64,000 bases of DNA from positions 38,880 to 102,879 of the forward strand of contig CANNGH010000010.1 in the NCBI GenBank assembly GCA_947504115.1. Direction: 5' to 3'. The stretch is from an uncultured Sedimentitalea sp. GTDB taxonomy: Bacteria > Pseudomonadota > Alphaproteobacteria > Rhodobacterales > Rhodobacteraceae. Below, in pieces: positions 18,726 to 28,808 of this stretch (within the stretch, counting starts at the first letter, position 1; every line of letters starts with the position of its first letter). Below the pieces are notes generated by a model, which was given only the letters and a program-made list of their open reading frames with translations, did not search any database and was not told the DNA's origin. The position numbers and the translations under genes are program-made.

Positions 18726-19249
18726 CGCGGGTTCTGTTCCTCTGCATCCTCGCGCTGGCGGCCTGCAAGCAGGACATGGTGGATCAGGCCAAGGACAAGG
18801 CTTATTCCGCCTCGTCGGTCTGGGATGACGGCGCCTCGGCCCGCCCCTTCGTTGCCGGGACGGTCGCGCGCGGCGATCTGGCGCGCATGGCAGCCGTGCA
18901 GCAGCCCCCCGAGGTCGATGCCGCCCTGCTGGCGCGCGGGCAGGAGCGTTACGGCATCTTCTGCGCGCCCTGTCACGGGCTGACCGGGCGCGGCGACGGG
19001 CGGGTGGTGCAGCGCGGCTTTCCGGCGCCGCCCGACTACCTGTCGGACCGGCTGCGCGCCGCCCCGGCAGAGCATTTCATGGAGGTGATCGCGAATGGAT
19101 ACGGCGTGATGTTCCCCTATGGCGCCCGCGTCGCCCCGCGCGACCGCTGGGCCATCGTCGCCTATATCCGCGCGCTGCAACTGGCGGATGGCGAGGTCAC
19201 GCGCGGCCATCCGGCGCGCGACGCCGTGCCGGTGGGGGGTGGGCGATGA
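18722..19249 (+). CDS. actE: Alternative complex III monohaem cytochrome c subunit ActE
   Basis: A 175-residue lipoprotein cytochrome c. The signal LALAAC at about residues 10-15 gives a lipid-anchored Cys. One haem site, CAPCH, sits in YGIFCAPCHGLTGRGDG, and the distal Met is likely in GYGVMFPYGARV, followed by WAIVAYIRALQ, the typical cytochrome c C-terminal helix. ActE passes electrons from the complex toward the oxidase. It overlaps both neighbours by 4 nt. Confidence 0.92.
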   Translation: MTRVLFLCILALAACKQDMVDQAKDKAYSASSVWDDGASARPFVAGTVARGDLARMAAVQQPPEVDAALLARGQERYGIFCAPCHGLTGRGDGRVVQRGFPAPPDYLSDRLRAAPAEHFMEVIANGYGVMFPYGARVAPRDRWAIVAYIRALQLADGEVTRGHPARDAVPVGGGR

Positions 19250-20259
19250 GTTCGGTCGCGCAGGCATATCCCGCCCGCTCGTGGCTGTGGCCGGTGCCGG
19301 TTCTCGGCGCGGCGGTGCTGGTCGTGCTGGCGCTGAGCGAGGGCATCGGCGGGCTGGCGGCGGGGTGGCTTGCGGCTTGGCTGTTCTGCCTTGGCCTGTG
19401 CGTCGGCGCGTCGGGCTGGCTGATGATCCATGCGGTGATCGGCGGGCGCTGGATCGGCGCGGGGCGGCATGTGCTGGAACCGCTGGCGGCGCTGACCCCC
19501 TTCGCCGCGCTGGCCGGGCTGCCGCTGCTGCTGGTCCTGCCGCAGCTTTATCCGTGGTGGCCGGGCGAGGATTCGGCGCGCGGGGCGCTTTACCTCAACG
19601 CCACGGCGTTTCTGATCCGCGCCGCGATCATCCTTGTCGGCTGGTCGCTGATCGGGGTTTTCGCCGCGCGCATGGGGCGCGGGCTGGCGATTGCCGGGCT
19701 GATCTTCCACGGCCTCGCCGTCAGTTTCGCGGGGCTGGACTGGGTGCTGTCGCGCAACCCCGATTTCGGCTCGACCACCTTCGGCGCGCTGTTGGCGGTG
19801 CTGCAACTGGCGCTGGCGCTGCATCTGGCGGCGCTGGCGCTGCGGCGGGACGATCCGCGCGCCGTGGCCGATTGGGGCGGGCTGATGCTGGCCTGCGTGC
19901 TGGGGGTGTTCTACCTTGCGGCGATGCAATTCCTTGTCAGCTGGTCGGGCAACCTGCCCGGCAAGGCGGCGTGGTATCTGGCGCGGCTCGCCGGGGCAGG
20001 GCAGGCGGTGCTGGTGCTGGCCGTCCTGGCCGGAACGGTGGTGCCGTTCCTCGCCCTGCTGCCCTCGCGCTGGCGGTCGGACGCGGCGCGACTGCGGATG
20101 ATCGCGGTTTGCGTGCTGGCGGGCGGGTTGCTCTATCTCGTGTGGATCTGCGCGCCGGGTCAGCACGGCCTGTCCGTCGTTGTCGCCCTTGCCACCCTCG
20201 CGCTGCTGATCGGTGCGGCGATGCTTGTGCGCATTGCGATCAAGGGGAGGATGCGATGA
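19246..20259 (+). CDS. actF: Alternative complex III integral membrane subunit ActF
   Basis: A 337-residue hydrophobic protein with about ten TM helices, homologous to ActC but shorter. It occupies the last act position, before the oxidase genes. WLMIHAVIGGRW, the FHGLAVSFAGLDWVLS stretch and the helix with QFLVSWSGNLPGKAAWY are typical of ActF. No cofactor is expected. It overlaps its neighbours by 4 nt. Confidence 0.9.
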   Translation: MSSVAQAYPARSWLWPVPVLGAAVLVVLALSEGIGGLAAGWLAAWLFCLGLCVGASGWLMIHAVIGGRWIGAGRHVLEPLAALTPFAALAGLPLLLVLPQLYPWWPGEDSARGALYLNATAFLIRAAIILVGWSLIGVFAARMGRGLAIAGLIFHGLAVSFAGLDWVLSRNPDFGSTTFGALLAVLQLALALHLAALALRRDDPRAVADWGGLMLACVLGVFYLAAMQFLVSWSGNLPGKAAWYLARLAGAGQAVLVLAVLAGTVVPFLALLPSRWRSDAARLRMIAVCVLAGGLLYLVWICAPGQHGLSVVVALATLALLIGAAMLVRIAIKGRMR

Positions 20260-20579
20260 GCAGGCTTCCCCAACGCGAACCCCTCGGCATCCCGGAAGGC
20301 GGCGTTCTGGCCGTGATCGCGGGGATCGTCGGGATCGGCGCAGTCTGCGTGCTGGCGGCATGGCTGCTGCTGCCGGGCAGCGGCAAGGATTGGGATGCGG
20401 CGCAGGTCTTTGACGGGCCGGTTCTGGAAACACGGCCCGTGGCGGATTACGACGCCTTCCGCGCCCGCCAGCGGGCCGATCTGGAGGGCGCGGGCGGGCG
20501 CATGGCGATTCAGCAGGCGATGGCGCGGATCGTGGCGCGGGGGCGGGACGCCTTTGCCCCACTGGAGGAAGGGCCATGA
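20256..20579 (+). CDS. Small single-pass membrane protein in the ACIII-caa3 operon
   Basis: A 107-residue protein of unknown function. It has a short basic N-terminus, one TM segment (about residues 18-40) and a soluble, probably periplasmic tail with a helix (ADYDAFRARQRADLEGAG). No metal or haem motif is visible. It is fused by 4-nt overlaps to actF and the Sco-like gene, so it is almost surely made with the complex. Candidate roles are an accessory subunit or an assembly factor; this is inference from position. Confidence 0.7.
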   Translation: MSRLPQREPLGIPEGGVLAVIAGIVGIGAVCVLAAWLLLPGSGKDWDAAQVFDGPVLETRPVADYDAFRARQRADLEGAGGRMAIQQAMARIVARGRDAFAPLEEGP

Positions 20580-21298
20580 TCCGCGCGCTGGCTCTGCTGC
20601 TGATCCTCGCCGCGCCCGCGCAGGCCGCACTGACGCAGGCGGAACTGGACCGCGTTGCCGCCGCGCCGCCACCGGGCGCGCGCGTCGATCTGGGAACCGC
20701 GCGGCCCACCGTGGCGGTCTTCGTCGATTTCGATTGCGGCGCGCTGTGCGATGCGATCCTTGCGCAGACCGGCGAGACGCTGATGCAGTCCGGGCTGACC
20801 CCGGGGCGGGATTTCGGCATCGCCGCCATCGGCATCGACCCACGCGACACGCGGCAGGCCGCCGAGACGATGGTTGCCGCGCAACTGCCCGAGGAATTGC
20901 GCGCCGTCACCCGTATCCTGATGCCGGGGGCGGACCGGCTGGCGGAGATCACGAACGCGTTGGGCTATGGGTTCGTGCATGACGCCGAAAACGACCGCTT
21001 CGCCCATCCGGCGGCGCGCTATGTGCTGACGGCGGGCGGCGAGGTCACGCGCGTGCTGCCCGCCTTCCGCGCCGATCCCGGCGATCTGCGGCTTGCGCTG
21101 GTCGAGGCGGGGCAGGGGCAGGCCGGATCCTTCGCCGATCGGCTGGCGCTGCTGTGCTACGGCTTCGACGCCGAAAGCGGGCGCTATTCGCTGGCGATCA
21201 CGCGAATCCTGACGATGCTGTCGCTCGGCTTCGCGCTGCTGCTGGGCGGCGCCATCGCGGCGCTTCTGATCCGTGAACGGCGGAGGGGCTGGCGATGA
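20576..21298 (+). CDS. Sco1/SenC-like copper chaperone with C-terminal membrane anchor
   Basis: A 240-residue thioredoxin-fold protein of the SCO family, which inserts copper into the CuA site of cytochrome oxidase. A signal peptide (about residues 1-18) precedes the domain. The copper motif C-x3-C is kept in DFDCGALCDA, and a His in FAHPAARYVL matches the third ligand. Unlike classical Sco with an N-terminal anchor, the TM helix is at the C-terminus (about 210-232) followed by Arg-rich residues. It directly precedes the CuA subunit gene, which supports a role in CuA loading. Confidence 0.82.
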   Translation: MIRALALLLILAAPAQAALTQAELDRVAAAPPPGARVDLGTARPTVAVFVDFDCGALCDAILAQTGETLMQSGLTPGRDFGIAAIGIDPRDTRQAAETMVAAQLPEELRAVTRILMPGADRLAEITNALGYGFVHDAENDRFAHPAARYVLTAGGEVTRVLPAFRADPGDLRLALVEAGQGQAGSFADRLALLCYGFDAESGRYSLAITRILTMLSLGFALLLGGAIAALLIRERRRGWR

Positions 21299-22235
21299 AT
21301 TCGATCCTGTCCCTTGCCCAAGCCTCGGAAAACGCCCGCAGCTTCGACACGCTGCTGCTGGTGCTGGTGTTGTTCTCGCTGGCCATCGTGACGCTGGTGG
21401 GCACGCTGGTGCTGGTGTTCTCGATCCGCTACCGCAAGGGAAGCAAGGTCACCCGCCACCGCGTGCCGCGCCTGCTGTCGCACCAGATCGAATGGGGCTG
21501 GACTTCGGCGACGGTGTTCGTCGCGTTGTTCTTTTTCTGGGGGGCCGCGTCGATCATGGTGCGCCAGCTTGATCCGCCTCCCGATGCGATGGAGATCCAC
21601 GTCGAGGCGAAACAATGGATGTGGAAGGCCCGCCACCCCAACGGCACGCGCGAGATCAACGCGCTGCATGTGCCCATGGGTCAGCCGGTCAAGCTGTATC
21701 TGGACAGCCAGGACGTGATCCATTCGTTCTTCGTGCCCGCGTTCCGGCTGAAACAGGATGTGGTGCCGGGGCGCACCGCGACCACATGGTTCACCGCGAC
21801 CGAGCCCGGCACCTATCACCTGTTCTGCGCCGAGTTCTGCGGCACCTCGCATTCGCAGATGACCGGCGAGATCGTGGTGATGGAGCCCGAGGATTTCTCG
21901 GCATGGCTGGCCAACCGCCCCGAGGGCGACACGCTGGTAGCCGAGGGAAGGAAGCTGTTCACCACGGCGGGCTGTTCGGGCTGTCACGCCGAAGGCTCCG
22001 ACGTGCATGCGCCCGACCTGAACGGCGTGGCCGGGCGCCGCGTGGCACTGGCGGACGGGCGCGTGGTGACGGCGGACGATGCCTATCTGCGGGATTCCAT
22101 CCTGCTGCCGGCGCGTGACGTGGTCGCCGGCTACGCGCCGATCATGCCCGATTTCGGCGGGATACTGGAAACCGGAGAGGTGACGGCACTGGTCGCCTAT
22201 CTGCGCTCTCTCGGCACGCAAGAAGGGGAAACGCC

Positions 22236-22239
<4 letters not shown>
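21295..22239 (+). CDS. ctaC: Cytochrome c oxidase subunit II with fused cytochrome c (caa3 type)
   Basis: A 314-residue subunit II. Two N-terminal TM helices are followed by the cupredoxin domain with the CuA ligands: H in VIHSFFVPAF, and C, E, C, H and M in CAEFCGTSHSQM. The C-terminus (about residues 215-314) is a cytochrome c domain with CSGCH. The fused haem c defines the caa3 type, which can take electrons straight from ACIII or ActE. It is flanked by 4-nt overlaps. Confidence 0.95.
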
Positions 22240-23929
<1,690 letters not shown>

Positions 23930-23933
<4 letters not shown>

Positions 23934-24562
23934 CCGAGGCGCGGCACGACCCCTTCCACGACATCGCCCGCCAGCGCCACGCGGCGGAACTGGGGCTGTG
24001 GGTGTTTTTGGCCTCGGAACTGGTGTTCTTTGGCGGGCTGTTCGTGACCTACGGCCTCTATCGCTATGCCTATCCGTCCGCGTTCGAGGCGGCGGGGGCG
24101 GAAACGGCGATCTGGCTGGGCACGATCAATACCGCGATCCTGCTGACGTCAAGCGCGACCATGGCGGCAGCGGTCTGGGCGGGCGAAGCGGGGCACAAGC
24201 GCCATGTGCTGATCGGGCTGGCCCTGACCGCGCTGCTGGGGCTGACCTTCATGGGTGTGAAAGGGGTGGAGTATTACAAGGACATCAGCGAGTCGCTCTA
24301 TCCCGGGGCCGCGGATTTCCCGGTGGACATGCCCGGTGCGCAGGTCTTTGTCGGGCTGTACTGGGCGATGACCGGCGTGCATGCGGTGCATCTGAGCATC
24401 GGGCTGGTGGCCGTCGCGATCACGCTGTGGAGGGTGCGGGCCGAAAGGTTCGATTGGCAGAACACCGCGCTGCTGCATGTTCTGGGGCTGTACTGGCACC
24501 TGATCGACCTGATCTGGATCGTGCTTTATCCACTGCTCTACCTGATGGGGCGGTCGCTGTGA
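23930..24562 (+). CDS. ctaE: Cytochrome c oxidase subunit III
   Basis: A 210-residue, five-TM subunit III. The family motifs LGLWVFLASELVFFGGLF near the N-terminus and TGVHAVHLSIGL and LYWHLIDLIWI near the C-terminus are clear. It stabilises the proton-pumping core and lacks redox centres. It overlaps subunits I and IV by 4 nt. Confidence 0.95.
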
Positions 24563-24888
24563 GCGGGCGGGAGACACCGGCGCGCCTCTGGCGGCGCTCG
24601 GCGCTGGTCTGGCTGGCGCTGAGCCTGCTGCTGGCCACCACGCTGGGCGGGGCCTATCTGCCGATCGGGGTTTGGAAACTGCCGCTGGCGCTGACGATCG
24701 CGGCGGCCAAGGCGGGGCTGGTGATCGCCATCTTCATGGGACTGGGACAGGCCGGCGGTGCCGCGCGCATCGCCGGCCTGTGCGGCGTGCTGTGGGTGCT
24801 GCTGCTGCTGTCGCTGTCGATGACCGACCAGACCACACGCCAGCAATTGCCGCCGGGTTTCGGCGAGGACCGGGCCGGTCAGCCCTGA
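24559..24888 (+). CDS. Cytochrome c oxidase subunit IV family protein
   Basis: A 109-residue, three-TM small subunit closing the operon. The pattern ALVWLALSLLLATTLGGAY, then IAAAKAGLVIAIFMGL and LLLSLSMTD, is typical of bacterial subunit IV (CtaF/CoxD-like). The start is GTG at 24559 inside GTGA, overlapping the subunit III stop by 4 nt. It ends with a polar tail. Confidence 0.88.
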   Translation: MSGRETPARLWRRSALVWLALSLLLATTLGGAYLPIGVWKLPLALTIAAAKAGLVIAIFMGLGQAGGAARIAGLCGVLWVLLLLSLSMTDQTTRQQLPPGFGEDRAGQP

Positions 24889-24936
24889 CCGGATTTCGCG
24901 ATCACCCCCATGTGATGGCCCATCGGTTGCCGTAAG

Positions 24937-24961
24937 GGAACGCAACCGCGCGACACGCGTT
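24937..24961 (+). promoter_or_regulatory. EcfG-type general stress promoter upstream of the HdeA-like gene
   Basis: GGAAC (24937-24941), 16-bp spacer, CGTT (24958-24961). Exact consensus, ending 41 bases before the start at 25003 and pointing into the gene. Activity is inferred. Confidence 0.7.
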
Positions 24962-25002
24962 TTCAAGATGCTTGAAACACGTATCCGAGGAGGAATGTTG
25001 AA

Positions 25003-25533
25003 ATGTCTACTTTGTTCAAGCTCACCGCCACCGCCGCCTGTATCGTCACGGCCGGCATGGCATCGGCGCAATCGGATCAGGGCGCTGACTCGCAGGGGGA
25101 CAAATCGCCCGATCAGGTGAAATGTCACGAGATCGTCACGATGGACACCGCCGTGGTTCCCGGCACGCTCTATTACATCGCCGGATATCGCCATGGCAGC
25201 GACAAGGCCGGTGCGATGGAGGGCAGCACCGACGCATCCGCCAGCGACAGCGGCAGCACGGCGACCGACGCGACCGGCACCGACACGACAGGCGATGCCA
25301 TGGACAGCGGCGATACCGCCCAGAGCGATATGTCCGCCTCCGACACCGACTCCGCCGCGTCGGACGATGCCGCCGCCGGATCGGACGACATGCAGCCGCA
25401 GATCGTGCGCGTCAGCGGGTTCTACGAAATCCCGGTCGAAGAGGTGATGACTGTCTGCGCCGAAACCCCCGACCGCAACGTGTCGGACGTCGTGGACGAG
25501 AAGCGCGACAGCGCCGCGCCGGACACCCAGTAA
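25003..25533 (+). CDS. Secreted HdeA/HdeB-like protein with Ser/Thr/Asp-rich insert
   Basis: A 176-residue exported protein with a signal peptide (residues 1-22, ASAQ). Two blocks recall HdeA-type acid-stress chaperones: KCHEIVTMD with PGTLYYIAGY (about 40-65), and VSGFYEIPVEEVMTVCAE (about 132-150) with the second Cys. HdeA has two Cys joined by a disulfide and acts in the periplasm. Between them lies a 60-residue acidic low-complexity insert of Ser, Thr, Asp, Ala and Gly, probably disordered. The EcfG-type promoter upstream and the perfect terminator downstream make it a single-gene stress unit. The HdeA assignment is by pattern only. Confidence 0.6.
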   Translation: MSTLFKLTATAACIVTAGMASAQSDQGADSQGDKSPDQVKCHEIVTMDTAVVPGTLYYIAGYRHGSDKAGAMEGSTDASASDSGSTATDATGTDTTGDAMDSGDTAQSDMSASDTDSAASDDAAAGSDDMQPQIVRVSGFYEIPVEEVMTVCAETPDRNVSDVVDEKRDSAAPDTQ

Positions 25534-25555
25534 CCGTAACGCGACAAACCGCCCG

Positions 25556-25584
25556 AGCCGCCAGTGTTTTGCTGGCGGCTTTTT
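25556..25584 (+). terminator. Rho-independent terminator after the HdeA-like gene
   Basis: Perfect 9-bp stem AGCCGCCAG / CTGGCGGCT with a 7-nt loop, followed by TTTT, 22 bases after the stop codon. Confidence 0.85.
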
Positions 25585-25926
25585 GAACGGTCGAAGTTTT
25601 CAGGCCACAGGGATCGGCGCTTTTTGGGATGCGGTGCTGACTCACCAAGGTGAGCGGCGATCCAAGTCAATCCTACCCAAATTCTGCAACGTAGCAAATA
25701 GCTGCCGTCATAGGAGAGACAAAGCTCTTGGACAACTGCTTCGGTTTTGAACGGGGTTTGTGGTGCCGCCAAACGCGGAAGTTCGCGCATGTTTCAAAAA
25801 ACAAGATTTTTTAGAACGCATCCGAATGGCAAGTGTGCAAACGTTACTGCCATTTACAGCGGCTTCAGAACCAGCGATATAGCGGCAGTTTCGTTCGAAG
25901 AAAATGAAATTTGCCTGTGACAGAAT
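25585..25926. other. Lower-GC intergenic stretch without a convincing gene
   Basis: About 340 bases clearly richer in A and T than the surrounding sequence. No frame has both a start with a ribosome site and a protein-like translation. It probably contains the promoter of the serine acetyltransferase-like gene and may include decayed foreign DNA. Confidence 0.4.
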
Positions 25927-25947
25927 TTGCGATTTTCGGAAACGCCC

Positions 25948-26451
25948 GTGACAAACCGTAAGGCCTTTTCAGACGCGGCATCCGCGACAGAACCCGACTG
26001 GAGTCGAGAGCGCGTCACTCGTCTCTGGGCCCCATCACATCGCCTGTTAAAGTCCATTCGCCGCTACCAGGCCGCGTCAGGCCTGTTTTACAAAGTCGCG
26101 AAAGCCTATTGGGTATTGCAGCATCGATTCTGGTCTATCGTTACTGCAACGGACATTCCGATCAACTCCCGGATTGGCGGAGGTCTTCTGCCGCATCCCA
26201 CTGGGGTGGTCGTGCATCCCAACTCTCCTATCGGCCCTAATTGCCTGCTATTTCAGCAGGTCACCATCACGGATGGGGTGGAAATCGGCGGTCACGTCGA
26301 TATTGGTGCAGGTGCCAAGATCATCGGACCCGTCAAGATTGGCGACCATGTTCAGGAGGGAGCCAATGCGGTGGTCACTCGCGACATACCGTCCGGTGCC
26401 ACTGTGGCCGGTATCCCAGCGCGGATTATCGCCCAAGAGGCAATTGACTGA
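25948..26451 (+). CDS. Serine acetyltransferase-like (CysE/hexapeptide repeat) protein
   Basis: A 167-residue left-handed beta-helix acyltransferase related to CysE, which makes O-acetylserine from serine and acetyl-CoA. The hexapeptide part runs from about residue 70: INSRIGGGLLPHPTGVVVHP, IGPNCLLFQQVTIT, VEIGGHVDIGAGAKIIGP and AVVTRDIPSGATVAGIPA. The short N-terminus lacks the full CysE helical domain, as in serine acetyltransferases of polysaccharide loci, so the acceptor may be a sugar. The start is unclear: GTG at 25948 or TTG at 25927, neither with a good ribosome site. Lower GC than its neighbours and the absence of cysteine genes nearby suggest horizontal transfer. Confidence 0.75.
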   Translation: MTNRKAFSDAASATEPDWSRERVTRLWAPSHRLLKSIRRYQAASGLFYKVAKAYWVLQHRFWSIVTATDIPINSRIGGGLLPHPTGVVVHPNSPIGPNCLLFQQVTITDGVEIGGHVDIGAGAKIIGPVKIGDHVQEGANAVVTRDIPSGATVAGIPARIIAQEAID

Positions 26452-26749
26452 CGACCTCAAGCGGCCCATCGCTACGTCAGCATCGTGCGACCTAAAATCA
26501 CCGTTTTTCGAAAGGCTCGGTCCGAAAGCAGACTTTGGGTTGCATACAGTGAACGTTTTCTTCGTCCCCCATTCCCGCCTTCCGCCAAATCCGGGATGAA
26601 CGGCAGCTTGTGATGGAATCGGCGTTGCCGGGTCGGCCCGTCTTCCGAAAAGAGGTCAAGCAGGTGCTCCGTTCAGATTTCGCACCACGCGAAATCACCG
26701 GCTTGGCAGTAGTCGGGGGGTCAACCGACCCAGCCCGCTGCAAAAGCCG
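26452..26749. other. Intergenic stretch without a supportable gene
   Basis: About 300 bases of intermediate GC between the acetyltransferase-like gene and the SDR promoter. Short open frames on both strands give Arg/Pro-rich or unordered translations and lack ribosome sites. No repeat or RNA structure was recognised. Confidence 0.4.
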
Positions 26750-26775
26750 GGAACGACTGCCCCGGCCTTGGCGTT
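26750..26775 (+). promoter_or_regulatory. EcfG-type general stress promoter upstream of the SDR gene
   Basis: GGAAC (26750-26754), 17-bp spacer, CGTT (26772-26775). Exact consensus, ending 27 bases before the start codon and pointing into the gene. Activity is inferred. Confidence 0.7.
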
Positions 26776-26802
26776 GGCCCTTCATAACCGGAGGGTTCCG
26801 CC

Positions 26803-27807
26803 ATGACACAGCCCCGCATTGCCGTCGTGACCGGCGCATCTGCCGGAGTCGGGCGCGCCTTGTCCCGCGCCTTGGGGGCGCGGGGGGATCGCGTGGCGCT
26901 TCTGGCGCGGGGGCGCGTCGGGCTGGAGGCCGCCGCCCAAGAGATCGAGGCACGGGGTGGCGAGGCGCTGGTGCTGCCGACGGATGTTTCCGACGCCGAT
27001 CAGGTCTTTGCCGCCGCCGAGCGGGTGGTGCAGCGTTGGGGCCGGATCGATCTGTGGATCAACAACGCGATGGCGACGATCTTCAGCCGGGTCCCGGACG
27101 TGACCCCGGCCGAGTTCCGCCGCGTGACCGAGGTGACCTATCTGGGGCAAGTGAACGGCACGCTGGCGGCGCTGCGCCAGATGCAGACACAGGGAAGCGG
27201 CACCATCGTTCAGGTCGGCTCGGCGCTGGCCTACCGCTCGATCCCGCTGCAATCTGCCTATTGCGGGGCCAAGGCGGCGGTGCGCGGCTTTACCGACTCG
27301 CTGCGTTCGGAGCTGGAGCACGAACACAGCCCGGTCCGTCTGACCATGGTGCATCTTCCGGCGGTGAACACGCCGCAATTCGACTGGGCACGCTCGCGCA
27401 TGGGCGCCGAACCGCAGCCGGTGCCGCCGATCTATGCGCCCGATGACGTCGCGCATCAGATCCTGCGCGCCGCCGACACCGCGCCGCGCGAGATGTGGAT
27501 CGGCGCGCCGGCGGTGGAATCCATCCTCGGCACGCTGGCGGTGCCGGCGATCATGGACCGGATGATGGCGCGCAAGGCCTGGGACAACCAGATGGGCGCG
27601 CCGATGGCCGAGGATGCGCGGCCCGACAACCTGTTCACACCGGTGGATCGCGACATGGGCGCCGAGGGCCGGTTCGGCCCGCGCACCCGAGGCGGTGTCA
27701 CCGGCTGGCCCGCAAGCACCGTGCGCATCGGTCTGGCGGCGGCGGGAATCGCCGGTGTGCTCGGCACCGGCTGGATGATCTCGGAAGCGACGAAGAGGCG
27801 GCGTTAG
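26803..27807 (+). CDS. SDR family oxidoreductase with C-terminal membrane segment
   Basis: A 334-residue short-chain dehydrogenase/reductase. The cofactor motif TGASAGVG is at residues 10-17, INNAM stands in the NNAG position, the catalytic Ser is in VGSALAY, and the catalytic pair is in YCGAKAA (YxxxK). R at the end of strand 2 (LLARG) suggests NADP(H). Beyond the usual 250 residues, an extension of about 80 ends in a hydrophobic segment (about 305-325, AGIAGVLGTGWMI) and a basic tail, so the enzyme is probably membrane-tethered. The substrate is unknown. The start follows GGAGGG. The EcfG-type promoter marks it as a stress gene. Confidence 0.85.
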   Translation: MTQPRIAVVTGASAGVGRALSRALGARGDRVALLARGRVGLEAAAQEIEARGGEALVLPTDVSDADQVFAAAERVVQRWGRIDLWINNAMATIFSRVPDVTPAEFRRVTEVTYLGQVNGTLAALRQMQTQGSGTIVQVGSALAYRSIPLQSAYCGAKAAVRGFTDSLRSELEHEHSPVRLTMVHLPAVNTPQFDWARSRMGAEPQPVPPIYAPDDVAHQILRAADTAPREMWIGAPAVESILGTLAVPAIMDRMMARKAWDNQMGAPMAEDARPDNLFTPVDRDMGAEGRFGPRTRGGVTGWPASTVRIGLAAAGIAGVLGTGWMISEATKRRR

Positions 27808-28070
27808 CGCCGCAGGACGCTTGTGCGCAGGCCGGTCCGAAACCTCGCTCAGGCATTGCCTTTCGCGGTGCGGCGCAAGGACGTGGCGACCGGTCAGGCA
27901 AACAGAACATCGCAACAGGCGCGTGTCGTGCCGCCTTGAGCGATCCGCTTCACGAAAAAATCAAGTTGACAGCGATGGCTGCATTGCCGAAGGCGGATCG
28001 CCGAAGCGGCATCCATTTTTCAGAATGACATTTTTATCGGAACAAGATTTGAAAAGATTGGAGATTGACG

Positions 28071-28757
28071 GTGGACAAGGCAATCCTCGACTGGGTGAAC
28101 GGGTATGTGGGGCAATCCTATAAATTCGACGTTCTCGTGCACTTCATCGGCGGCAACCCGTTGGTCAAAGGGGTGCCCCTTGCGGCGCTGTTCCTGTTAT
28201 TATAGTTTGTTCCACGTTCCGATCAGACTTTGCCCCGTGCGAAGCTGATCGCTCTGCTGGCGGTGTCGATTGTCGCCATCGCGGTGGGCCGCATGGCTGC
28301 GCTGCTGTTTCCGTATCGGCCAAGACCGCTTCACGCCGAGGGGCTCGACCTTCAACTGCCGGTGACGATCACACGGGACGTCCTGGATGGGTGGTCATCC
28401 TTTCCCAGCGATCACGCCGTGCTGTATGCAGCCCTTGCGACGGGGTTCTGGATCGTGAACCGCTGGGCGGGATTGTTCGTTACCCTGCACGCCCTGCTGG
28501 TCATCGGCTTTGCGCGCGTGTACCTCTCGCTTCATTATCCCTCTGACATTCTCGGAGGCGTGGTGATCGGTGTGGCCGTGGCGGTTGGGCTGATGTGGCC
28601 GGTTGCCAGTCTGGTTCGGCGGGCGGGTGTCCTCGACATGGCCGAGCGATGGCCGCAATATTTCCATCCGCTGCTTTTCATCGTGCTCTTCCAGATCACG
28701 ACAATGTTCAACAGCGGGCGCAAGTTCGCCATCATGATGATCACGCTTCTGACCTGA
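28071..28757 (+). pseudogene. PAP2-family phosphatase (undecaprenyl-diphosphatase-like), amber-interrupted
   Basis: A continuous PAP2 reading frame begins at GTG 28071 (GGAG site upstream: DKAILDWVNGYVGQ) but has an in-frame TAG at 28203-28205 after 44 codons. After the stop the same frame continues uninterrupted to 28757 with all phosphatase motifs: FPYRPRP, WSSFPSDHA and VYLSLHYPSD. The stop falls in a hydrophobic helix end followed by FVP, where relatives usually have Trp, so TGG to TAG is the simplest explanation. The family removes phosphate from lipid diphosphates at the membrane. Without readthrough or a TTG restart near 28230, no intact enzyme is made. A sequencing error is also possible. 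Confidence 0.75.
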
Positions 28758-28808
28758 AACGATCGTCTGCCGTTTTTCGATGCGGTGCGCCCGTTCCGCA
28801 GGCGCGGC

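Noticed and set aside
27966..27994. TTGACA upstream of the PAP2 pseudogene
   Set aside because: No recognisable -10 box at 16-19 bp, so it is not reported as a promoter.
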